Assembly: GCA_025998735.1 (NCBI GenBank)
Contig: BNWJ01000008.1
Coordinates: forward strand, 1 to 25,382
DNA length: 25,382 nt
From: Alphaproteobacteria bacterium
GTDB lineage: Bacteria; Pseudomonadota; Alphaproteobacteria; UBA3830
Direction: 5' to 3'
Shown: positions 1-8,111 of the stretch, piece by piece
How positions within the stretch are numbered: the first letter of the stretch is position 1
Layout: each line of letters begins with the position of its first letter
Notes under the pieces: model-generated
What the model was told of the DNA's origin: nothing
Database searches by the model: none
The model's input: only the letters and a program-made list of their open reading frames with translations
Translations under genes and position numbers: made by a program

Positions 1-225
1 CAGACGGTCATATGGGATAATGCCAGCATTCATAAAAATCCAGAAATAAGAAGATTGATAGAAGCGGCAGGATGTAAGCTTATCTTCCTTCCGCCATATT
101 CTCCAGATTTAAATCCAATAGAACACTTTTGGGCAAATTTAAAAAGGTATGTAAGGTCCGAAATTGCAAATTTTAAAACTCTAACCGAAGCTGTTGAGAG
201 TTACTTAAGGATGCATACAATGTGA
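1..225 (+). CDS. IS630-family transposase, C-terminal part (cut by window edge)
   Basis: The frame is open from the first base to TGA at 223-225 and encodes about 74 residues. It reads WDNASIHK near the start and PPYSPDLNPIEHFW further on. These match the second Asp and the final Glu blocks of the DDE catalytic core of IS630/Tc1-mariner transposases; NPIEHFW is a family hallmark. The N-terminal helix-turn-helix and first catalytic Asp lie outside the window, so intactness cannot be judged. The stop codon lies inside the terminal repeat that closes the element (TGACGCGATCC). Confidence 0.9.
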   Translation, partial: QTVIWDNASIHKNPEIRRLIEAAGCKLIFLPPYSPDLNPIEHFWANLKRYVRSEIANFKTLTEAVESYLRMHTM

Positions 226-251
226 CGCGATCCTAAACCGGCTTTACTATA
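223..251. repeat. IS630 terminal repeat, copy 1
   Basis: This 29-nt sequence begins TGACGCGATCC and ends ACTATA. It matches 314-342 at 23 of 29 positions in the same orientation. It carries the stop codon of the transposase at 1-225 and ends in TATA, as expected for an IS630 end that duplicates a TA target. Confidence 0.7.
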
Positions 252-342
252 GTGGAGCTAGTAAAGAATCGCTTCAACGGTGGTTGCGTGGTCATGAGAA
301 GCATGTCAAGCTTTGACGCGATCCAAAAACGAGTCCACTATA
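248..342. mobile_element. 95-bp internally deleted IS630 derivative (MITE-like)
   Basis: The segment starts TATAGTGGA and ends with the exact inverted complement TCCACTATA. Its right 29 nt repeat the end of the neighbouring IS630 copy. The interior still has a short frame reading SKESLQRWLRGHEKHVKL that stops at the TGA of the right terminal repeat, just as the longer copy does. This looks like a second IS630-type element that lost nearly all of its interior and abuts or inserted at the TA end of the first. Family assignment is inferred from the shared terminus. Confidence 0.6.
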
Positions 343-400
343 CCAGACAAAGTCATTGATATAACTCGAAGGATCCGTGATAATTACAATTTTCCATTGA

Positions 401-1009
401 TTATGAATAAGTAGAATTAGAAAACTGAAAGCTATCGGCTTCTCTTGGAATATTGCGTTTTGCCAGCTCTGTAATTCTTAGCACAAAATCTGTCTTGGCT
501 ACTGAGTAGGAATCTCTATCGAACTTGAATTTTTTGCCCAGAGCATTTTTTAATTGACCGTATTCTTCCGACACTTCCGGATGTTGCCGAAGATAATCTC
601 GGAAACGCAGCTCGTCCCAGTCTCCGAAATTTCTCACATGCAGATGAAATGCCTGTCCGCGAAATCCATCTTGCGCATACCCCTTTAGGAAAACAGCGTT
701 TGGATACGGTTCAGATTCTGATCTAACATTGATGTATCCGATTTTTCCAATGCGCTTTGCCAGAGGATCGATGTCCGTGTTCTCCGATACTTCGACAAGT
801 ATGTCAATTATTGGTTTTGCGCTGAGTCCCGGAACAGCCGTACTGCCGAAGTGATTTATGCGGAGAATTTTATCCGATCCGATTTGTTTTTCCAAAAGCT
901 CTTTTTCCGTCTCATAGATTTCCGCCCAATTCTCCTGATACTTGCTCACGACAATGGGAAATAATTTCCAGAGTTCCTGATCTGATAGGCCGAACAGTGC
1001 CTTGGTCAT
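401..1009 (-). CDS. GrpB/UPF0157-family protein (nucleotidyltransferase fold)
   Basis: The protein has 202 residues. Residues about 53-73 read HFGSTAVPGLSAKPIIDILV, the signature of the GrpB (UPF0157) family, in which the GS and D positions correspond to the nucleotidyltransferase superfamily active site. A later FHLHVRNFGDW block is also typical. The substrate is unknown; elsewhere the domain is found alone or fused to CoaE. I place the start at MTKALFGLS because its ATG overlaps the bioB stop (ATGA at 1009-1006), implying translational coupling. A longer upstream reading would run inside bioB. It is the last gene of the eno-rpoZ-bioB-grpB run. Confidence 0.85.
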   Translation of the reverse strand: MTKALFGLSDQELWKLFPIVVSKYQENWAEIYETEKELLEKQIGSDKILRINHFGSTAVPGLSAKPIIDILVEVSENTDIDPLAKRIGKIGYINVRSESEPYPNAVFLKGYAQDGFRGQAFHLHVRNFGDWDELRFRDYLRQHPEVSEEYGQLKNALGKKFKFDRDSYSVAKTDFVLRITELAKRNIPREADSFQFSNSTYS

Positions 1010-1950
1010 GCACACATCGCCTCTTTCAGATTCATTTTGCGCATCATGGTGATATCTTTCGGCAATGGAGAGTTTGGTACCGTAAGCAGTTTTTCTCCGG
1101 AAAACATGGCATTTGCTCCAGCGAAAAAACACAGCGCCTGCATTTCCTCCGACATGGAATCCCGACCAGCCGATAATCTCACATATGATGTCGGCATAAG
1201 GATGCGCGCCAAAGCAATCGTTCTTATGAAGTCGAAATTATCCACGTCCGGAGCATTTTCCAGAGGAGTGCACGGAATTTTCACTAATCTATTTATGGGA
1301 ACCGACAACGGCGGAATTGGTAGATTCGCCAGCATAACCAGCATCTTGATCCGATCTTCGTTTGTCTCGCCCATCCCGATAATGCCTCCGGAACAGACGT
1401 TTATTCCAGTGTCTTGTATCATTTTTATGGTGTCCAGACGATCATCCAGAGTGCGAGTTGTCACGATGTTTTTGTAGAAGTCAGCGGACGTATCGACGTT
1501 ATGATTATAGTAATCCAGTCCGGCGTTCTTAAGTTTTTTCACCTGATCTTGAGAAAGAAATCCCAAAGTGACACAGGTCTCGAGTCCCAGAGATTTCACG
1601 CTTTTTATTACGTCACAGACATAGGCAAATTCTTCGTCAGATGGACTTCGGCCAGACACACTCATGCAGAATCGAGAGCTTCCGCTTTCTTTGGCCTTTT
1701 TCGCCGCTTCTATCACTGTTTCTTTGCTCACCAAAGGCTGTTTCGGCGCTTTTCTCCCGTTTTTCGCAGATTGAGCGCAGTAGGCACAATCTTCAGAGCA
1801 CCCTCCAGTTTTCAGACTGAGCAATGTGCTGATTTGTATGAGCTGTTCATCAAAATTATCACGATGAATCGTGTGAGCATCGTACAACAACGTAAAGAAC
1901 GGACGATTGAAAATGTCGAATGCGTCATTAAATGATATTTTTGCCACCAT
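1006..1950 (-). CDS. bioB: Biotin synthase
   Basis: This 314-residue radical SAM enzyme inserts sulfur into dethiobiotin, the last step of biotin synthesis. The [4Fe-4S] ligands are in GGCSEDCAYCAQS (Cys51, Cys55, Cys58). Further family blocks follow: RFCMSVSGR, ETCVTLGFLS, YNHNVDTS (where the substrate-cluster region lies), CSGGIIGMGE and the SAGRD(S) motif near the C-terminus. It is slightly short for the family but full. AGGAG sits about nine bases before the ATG. No bioA, bioD or bioF is nearby, so the cell must have those elsewhere or take up dethiobiotin. The gene is 32 bp downstream of rpoZ and overlaps grpB. Confidence 0.95.
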   Translation of the reverse strand: MVAKISFNDAFDIFNRPFFTLLYDAHTIHRDNFDEQLIQISTLLSLKTGGCSEDCAYCAQSAKNGRKAPKQPLVSKETVIEAAKKAKESGSSRFCMSVSGRSPSDEEFAYVCDVIKSVKSLGLETCVTLGFLSQDQVKKLKNAGLDYYNHNVDTSADFYKNIVTTRTLDDRLDTIKMIQDTGINVCSGGIIGMGETNEDRIKMLVMLANLPIPPLSVPINRLVKIPCTPLENAPDVDNFDFIRTIALARILMPTSYVRLSAGRDSMSEEMQALCFFAGANAMFSGEKLLTVPNSPLPKDITMMRKMNLKEAMCA

Positions 1951-1982
1951 AGCATCTGCTCCTGAAACCGCGGATTAAGTGC

Positions 1983-2351
1983 CTAACAAATATCTGTATC
2001 AATCTCACTTTCGTCAACGATCGACACGCCAGTGGACTCAAGAGCATCAGCTGCCAGCTCAACGCACGGACTATATGTATCAGTTTCCATCAATTCCTCT
2101 AGGTTCTCATCTAACTCTTCTTCGAAAGTAAAAGATCTGAATTTTTCGATTGCTTTTTCTTTTAATTTTTCTATTGACACAGTCTCGTCCGCTATCTCCC
2201 GAAGAGCAATGACTGCTTTTTTTTCGTCTTTGTCTTCTACGGCAATTTTATCTCCGGCAAAAATCTGACGAGCTCGCTCCGCAGCTAGAATTACCAAATC
2301 AAACCTATTTTCGACGACTTTCTCACAATCTTCAACTGTTATACGAGCCAT
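1983..2351 (-). CDS. rpoZ: DNA-directed RNA polymerase omega subunit
   Basis: The protein has 122 residues and begins [20 protein letters not shown], the highly conserved omega start. AAERARQI, then [16 protein letters not shown], form the rest of the RpoZ core. Omega binds beta-prime and helps RNA polymerase assembly. The C-terminal half is very acidic ([17 protein letters not shown] and onward), as in many alphaproteobacterial omegas. I chose the start at 2351 because the conserved N-terminus begins exactly there; the frame continues upstream for 29 residues that do not resemble the family. It sits between eno and bioB on the same strand. Confidence 0.93.
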   Translation of the reverse strand: MARITVEDCEKVVENRFDLVILAAERARQIFAGDKIAVEDKDEKKAVIALREIADETVSIEKLKEKAIEKFRSFTFEEELDENLEELMETDTYSPCVELAADALESTGVSIVDESEIDTDIC

Positions 2352-2462
2352 AATTAATTCCCCACAAACGGCCTGCAGCATATCATACTTAATCAAGTTA
2401 TGGAAGATCGTGCAATCCAGTGACAGGGCCGTTTCCATCTATCTGAACTACAGCAACACACC

Positions 2463-2493
2463 TCGCACACAACGTCTGGAGAGTATGCGAGAT
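2463..2493. other. Hairpin in the eno-rpoZ gap
   Basis: CTCGCA and TGCGAG flank a loop of about 18 nt in the 198-bp gap between eno and rpoZ. There is no T-tract in the direction of transcription, so it is not a standard terminator. It could be a leader structure for rpoZ or chance. Confidence 0.25.
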
Positions 2494-2549
2494 GTAGTAA
2501 AGCCACTTCCCTTAGTGCGTAGCAAAAAAATTCCAGTATCACAGATATG

Positions 2550-3869
<1,320 letters not shown>

Positions 3870-4265
3870 CTAACAATTGCTTTGATGATATATGACCAGC
3901 AAGACCTTATCAAGGTCCTTGCAGCCTAAACTTGACCTGCCATGGTATAAAAGACATTTGAGGCGTCCTGAGATTTGTTCCGGACTCCAGTCTTTTTCTG
4001 TGCATTCTCTGATTTTCAACTCCAAGTTGCCTTTTGGCTTTTTCGGAACATTGACGGCCAAAGATCTGCGTTCAATCGCCTTTTTATCGGCAATTTTTGT
4101 AGAATACTCGCAACCACTTGAATTCTTTGCGATTTCTCGACTGACAGCAGACTGACTTATGCCTACTTTTTCAGCAATCTTTCGCTGAGATAAATTGCTT
4201 GACTTCAAAACCTGGATCTGTGATCTTATATCACGAGTCACGTGGTGATAACCTTTTTGGGCCAT
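3870..4265 (-). pseudogene. IS30-family transposase remnant (N-terminal HTH only)
   Basis: The 131-residue frame reads SNLSQRKIAEKVGISQSAVSREI, an IS30-type helix-turn-helix (HTH_38), and then EKDWSPEQISGRLK, the IS30 linker block. The DDE catalytic domain that should follow is absent. After GRLK the sequence changes to an unrelated tail of about 32 residues, so the gene is cut near position 3965. The start is supported by AGAGAGG five bases before the ATG. It cannot transpose by itself, although the DNA-binding part could still be made. Confidence 0.85.
3926..3960 (+). repeat. Dispersed 35-nt repeat, copy A
   Basis: The sequence around CTTGACCTGCCATGGTATAA matches the reverse complement of 14714-14748 at 30 of 35 positions. 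Here it lies in the unrelated tail after the IS30 break; the other copy overlaps the stop of a MORN gene. Its nature is unknown; an element terminus is possible. Confidence 0.5.
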
Positions 4266-4667
4266 GTTAACCTCTCTTTAAAATAATTATAAACTAAATT
4301 CGAGATTAGCTTCTTCATGTGACTTTTTTCAAGACCACTTTTTACATAATTCGCAAAAATCCTCGTTTTTTAGGCCGTGAAATGACGCACTTCGCTGTTG
4401 AATGGGCGTTTTTGTAAAAAAATATTCCATATAAAAAAACAAAAACGGGCTTGACTTATATAGCAACATGTGATGCACTGCGAGTGTTCTGTGGTTTAGA
4501 GATGAAACAGATATTTTATTTTAATCATTTTTTCGCACAAGTTACGGTCTCTTTTGTCGTGGCCTGACGGCCAATACTATTTTTAATCCCACATTTTTGT
4601 ATTTTTAGGTTTTCGCTGAAGTTAGCGAAGAAAAAAACAGCTAAATTATTTTTAGGAGAATTTTATT
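4266..4667. other. Intergenic region upstream of brnQ
   Basis: No gene is evident in these 400 bases, which are very AT-rich. Two small hairpins are visible: TGGCC-TGAC-GGCCA at 4560-4573 and TTCGCT-GAAGTT-AGCGAA at 4612-4629, the second ending 38 bases before the brnQ start. They could form a leader or attenuator for the transporter. I find no leader peptide rich in Leu, Ile or Val that would support attenuation. Confidence 0.4.
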
Positions 4668-5816
4668 ATGAGCGAATATAAGGTTATTTTTATGTACGGT
4701 TTTGCGCTATTCGGAATGTTTTTCGGAGCTGGAAATTTGGTATTTCCAATTAAGATAGGACAAATAACCGGGGGACACTGGATGCTTGGCAGTCTCGGAC
4801 TAATCATCACCGGTATTATTCTGCCGTTTCTGGGGCTTTTCGTTGTAAAGCTTCACAAAGGTGATTATATGCGATTTTTTGGAGGAGCCGGTTCTCTAGC
4901 AAGGTTCCTTTTACCATTATTTATGTTATCTCTATTGGGATCGTTTGGAGCCGTACCAAGATGCATTACGGTTGCGCATGGCAGCATAAGTCAATTAATG
5001 CCGGATCTATCTCTGGGGATTTTTAGCGGTATATTCTGCGGGGTAGCGTATTTCATTTCCCTAAAGGATCAGCGTATTATCAGCATCGTTGGTAAGTGGA
5101 TGACGCCGATTTTGCTGCTGCTTTTGGCCATCTTGTTTATGATTAGCGCCACAAATGGTGATACCCAAATGGCAATGGAAACGGCTCCTATCCAATCGTT
5201 TTGCGATGGAATTTTAACCGGATATCAGACGATGGATCTCCTGGCGGCGTTTTTCTTTTCCGCTCTTGTTTTCGCGCAAATACAAAAGACCCTTCCGGAA
5301 GGAACATCGGATGACGATTTGATGAAAATTTCGATTAAGTCTGGAATCATTGCCGTAATTCTGCTCGCAATTGTATATATAGGAATGGTTTTTCTGGGAT
5401 CGAATTTCTCCGGTCTCATAGCAAACATCGATCCAGCATTGATGCTAACGACAATTGCAAACCATACCATGGGGAGTCACGCAACTTTATTTATGGGAAT
5501 AACGATAATATTCGCATGTTTTACGACGGTAGTTGCTCTAAATGGTATTTACGCGCGATACCTGCACTCTTTGTTTGGCCTAAAACCGAATAAGTTTAAG
5601 CTTATATTGTTTCTGACCACGACGACTTCCTTTGCGGTATCACAGTTTGATTTCAATGGAATAGCCAGATTTTTAGCACCAACCCTGGAAGCGCTATATC
5701 CGAGTACAATTGCCCTAACTGCAATTAGTATTTTTTCGAAGAAGCATCGTAAATTAAAGATAATATCGTTTTATGGAATATTAATTGCTGTTATGTGGTT
5801 GCGCCACTGGCGCTAA
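4668..5816 (+). CDS. brnQ: Branched-chain amino-acid:cation symporter, LIVCS family (BrnQ-like)
   Basis: The 382-residue inner-membrane protein is almost wholly hydrophobic, with about ten to eleven membrane segments. GFALFGMFFGAGNLVFP at its start is the LIVCS (BrnQ) signature for Leu/Ile/Val uptake. GSFGAVPRCITVAHGS and the helix with TGYQTMDLLAAFFFSALV are also family blocks. AGGAG lies ten bases before the ATG. It is shorter than usual (about 430). Right at its end, the -1 frame stays open from about 5798 to 5953 (VAPLALMPTLDSFSALLQ...), which would give about 427 residues, so a one-base deletion near 5798 is likely. An amino-acid importer suits a host-dependent cell. Confidence 0.88.
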   Translation: MSEYKVIFMYGFALFGMFFGAGNLVFPIKIGQITGGHWMLGSLGLIITGIILPFLGLFVVKLHKGDYMRFFGGAGSLARFLLPLFMLSLLGSFGAVPRCITVAHGSISQLMPDLSLGIFSGIFCGVAYFISLKDQRIISIVGKWMTPILLLLLAILFMISATNGDTQMAMETAPIQSFCDGILTGYQTMDLLAAFFFSALVFAQIQKTLPEGTSDDDLMKISIKSGIIAVILLAIVYIGMVFLGSNFSGLIANIDPALMLTTIANHTMGSHATLFMGITIIFACFTTVVALNGIYARYLHSLFGLKPNKFKLILFLTTTTSFAVSQFDFNGIARFLAPTLEALYPSTIALTAISIFSKKHRKLKIISFYGILIAVMWLRHWR

Positions 5817-5873
5817 TGCCAACGCTGGATTCGTTTTCTGCTTTGCTGCAGGTTGAAAGATATGCGAAAGAAC

Positions 5874-5902
5874 TTGCAAAAATCGTCGATTACCTATATA
5901 TA
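5874..5902 (+). promoter_or_regulatory. Candidate sigma-70 promoter of the MORN gene at 5950
   Basis: TTGCAA at 5874-5879 and TATATA at 5897-5902 are separated by exactly 17 bases. Transcription would start near 5909, about 40 bases before the ATG. The match is reasonable but AT-rich DNA yields such pairs by chance. Confidence 0.4.
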
Positions 5903-5949
5903 CAATGTAGCGATCTAGTTTTAATTAGTAAAAGAAAATGGAGGAAAAT

Positions 5950-7626
5950 ATGAAGAAAATTTTACTAACAGGTTTGTTAGCTTTTTTGGTAGAAAACTGT
6001 GATGCGACGATTGTCGATAAAGACGCCACCACTTCCACTAAGCCCAACACCGCGCAACCCACTGCGGGTACACTATCCACAAGCGGTATAGAATCAAAAA
6101 TTCGTACGCTTATTTTTAGCACTGGAAAATATAATGGCCCTGTTAATGCTATAGGACGTCCACATGGACAAGGTGAGTTTGAGTTTGACAAGGGGGGCAA
6201 GCACACTGGAGATTACAAAGATGGAAAGGCAAATGGAAGAGGAACGTTTAGATTTGCCAACGGAGATGTCTACGTAGGAGATCATAAGGATGGAAAAGTA
6301 GAGGGAAAAGGAACAATAACATTTACCAGTGGGGATGTCTACGAAGGAGATTGCACGGATGCGGAACCAAACGGACGAGGAACGTTTAGATTTGCCGGCG
6401 GAGATGTCTACATAGGAGATCATAAGGATGGAAAAGCAGAGGGAAAAGGAACAATGACATTTACCAGTGGGAATGTCTACAAAGGAGATTACAAAGATGG
6501 AAAAGCAAATGGAAGAGGAACGTTTAGATTTGCCAGCGGAGATGTCTACGAAGGAGATTACAAAGATGGAAAAGCAAATGGAAGAGGAACGTTTAGATTT
6601 GCCAGCGGAGATGTCTACGTAGGAGATCATAAGGATGGAAAAGTAGAGGGAAAAGGAACAATGACATTTGCCAGCGGAGATGTCTACGTAGGAGATCATA
6701 AGGATGGAAAAATAGAGGGAGAAGGAACAATGACATTTACCAGTGGAGATGTCTACGTAGGAGATCATAAGGATGGAAAAATAGAGGGAAAAGGAACAAT
6801 GACATTTGCCAGCGGAGATGTCTACGTAGGAGATCATAAGGATGGAAAAGTAGAGGGAAAAGGAACAATGACATTTACCAGCGGAGATGTCTACGTAGGA
6901 GATCATAAGGATGGAAAAGTAGAGGGAAAAGGAACAATGACATTTGCCAGCGGAGATGTCTACGTAGGAGATCATAAGGATGGAAAAATAGAGGGAAAAG
7001 GAACAATGACATTTACCAGCGGAGATGTCTACGTAGGAGATCATAAGGATGGAAAAGTAGAGGGAAAAGGAACAATGACATTTGCCAACGGAGATGTCTA
7101 CGAAGGAGATCATAAGGATGGAAAAGTAGAGGGAAAAGGAACAATGACATTTGCCAACGGAGATGTCTACGAAGGAGCTTGCAAGGATGGGCAACCAAAC
7201 GGACATGGAAAGTTAATAGATCCCTCTGGAAAGATCTTTTATGAAGGAACGTTTAAAGATGGAGCGTATAATGATGATGGAACGTTTAGATTTGACAATG
7301 GGGATGTCTATGAGGGAGGTTTTGAGAACGGCGTTATGAATGGAACAGGAAAGTACACATATGTAGGTGGTGATGTCTATTATGGACCGTTTGTACATGG
7401 CAAAAAGAAGGGGGACGCAATATATCGTTCTGCCAACGGGCACGTCTACCAAGGACATTTTGAGAGCGACGAAATGCAGGGGAAAGGAATGCTTAAGCTT
7501 GCCGATGGAACAGTCTACAAAGGAGATTTTGTTCATGGGCAATCAAACGGCCATGGAACGTTAACTGATGGTGCGGGAAGAGTCATCCACGACGGGCTAT
7601 TCAAAGATGGAAAACCACAAAAATAA
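5950..7626 (+). CDS. Exported protein of about 21 tandem MORN repeats
   Basis: The 558-residue protein starts with a signal peptide, MKKILLTGLLAFLVENCDAT, then a Thr/Ser-rich linker to about residue 50. From about residue 58 to the end it consists of roughly 21 MORN repeats of 23 residues (type YVGDHKDGKVEGKGTMTF + SGDV). Repeats 3-15 are nearly identical; the last six have diverged. MORN repeats fold into a long beta-hairpin stack and bind lipids or proteins, and are expanded in host-associated bacteria. I chose the start at 5950 rather than 5938 because GGAGG at 5940-5944 is correctly spaced for it and the signal peptide begins there. A surface or secreted structural role is inferred. Confidence 0.9.
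   Translation: MKKILLTGLLAFLVENCDATIVDKDATTSTKPNTAQPTAGTLSTSGIESKIRTLIFSTGKYNGPVNAIGRPHGQGEFEFDKGGKHTGDYKDGKANGRGTFRFANGDVYVGDHKDGKVEGKGTITFTSGDVYEGDCTDAEPNGRGTFRFAGGDVYIGDHKDGKAEGKGTMTFTSGNVYKGDYKDGKANGRGTFRFASGDVYEGDYKDGKANGRGTFRFASGDVYVGDHKDGKVEGKGTMTFASGDVYVGDHKDGKIEGEGTMTFTSGDVYVGDHKDGKIEGKGTMTFASGDVYVGDHKDGKVEGKGTMTFTSGDVYVGDHKDGKVEGKGTMTFASGDVYVGDHKDGKIEGKGTMTFTSGDVYVGDHKDGKVEGKGTMTFANGDVYEGDHKDGKVEGKGTMTFANGDVYEGACKDGQPNGHGKLIDPSGKIFYEGTFKDGAYNDDGTFRFDNGDVYEGGFENGVMNGTGKYTYVGGDVYYGPFVHGKKKGDAIYRSANGHVYQGHFESDEMQGKGMLKLADGTVYKGDFVHGQSNGHGTLTDGAGRVIHDGLFKDGKPQK
6265..7161 (+). repeat. 13 tandem 69-bp units encoding MORN repeats
   Basis: The word GATGTCTAC recurs every 69 bases without any slip, from 6265 to 7093 and again at 7162. 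Copies in the middle differ by only a few bases. Within units 8-14 of the protein, FAS and FTS alternate strictly, pointing to amplification of a 138-bp dimer. Such DNA is prone to copy-number change by recombination. Confidence 0.95.
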
Positions 7627-7768
7627 CATTCTTGAAAACACTGAATCATTGATGCTGTGTACCAAGGATGACGGAGGATGTGGTGTTTGCGTTCTTGCAT
7701 TTCGATGCGATTTTATGGTGGCTTTACTATGTGCTATTATAAGAACACATTTTTGGTACATCATGTAG

Positions 7769-7963
7769 ATGAAGAACGAAACACCACTAATAAGCGATGA
7801 TCTACTGAGGCTAATTGTATGCCCACAGTCTGGAATCAGTCTGGAGATCGATGGTGATCTGCTGGTAAATGCCAAAGACTCGATTGGTTATCCGATAGTC
7901 GATGGTATTCCAGTTGTGGATCCTAAATGCGCAATAGACATCCTACAAAACCATCCAAGATGA
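7769..7963 (+). CDS. Trm112/UPF0434-family small protein
   Basis: The 64-residue protein reads LLRLIVCPQSGISLEI, then SIGYPIVDGIPVV. That is the LxxLxCPxxxxxL...AYPIxDGIPxM pattern of the YcaR/Trm112 family. In eukaryotes and archaea Trm112 activates several methyltransferases; bacterial members are usually uncharacterised. Only one Cys remains of the zinc-binding set, as in other alphaproteobacterial members. No strong ribosome-binding site is visible before the ATG. It lies between two large accessory genes and converges on the metalloprotease gene. Confidence 0.72.
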   Translation: MKNETPLISDDLLRLIVCPQSGISLEIDGDLLVNAKDSIGYPIVDGIPVVDPKCAIDILQNHPR

Positions 7964-8111
7964 GAGACATCGAAAACAAATCTTAACGCAAACCGCGAAT
8001 CGAAGATTATGTAGTGAACGACGCTTATAATGCTGAGGTCTTGGTCAAACGTGTTCAATCTGCTTCATTCATGAAAAAATCCGCATATCGCTAAATCTGC
8101 AACTGCTCCTG

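Noticed and set aside
1414..1935. 173-residue plus-strand frame
   Set aside because: It is the antisense shadow of bioB, whose minus-strand product is unmistakable.
2352..2549. tRNA or small RNA gene in the eno-rpoZ gap
   Set aside because: I looked for cloverleaf features and T-loop sequence and found none, only one weak hairpin.
6265..7161. CRISPR-like regular array
   Set aside because: The whole 69-bp unit repeats, with no unique spacers, and it is coding for MORN repeats throughout.
6094..7206. 370-residue antisense frame across the MORN array
   Set aside because: It repeats with the same 69-bp period because the array has no stops in that frame. It has no signal, ribosome-binding site or family resemblance.
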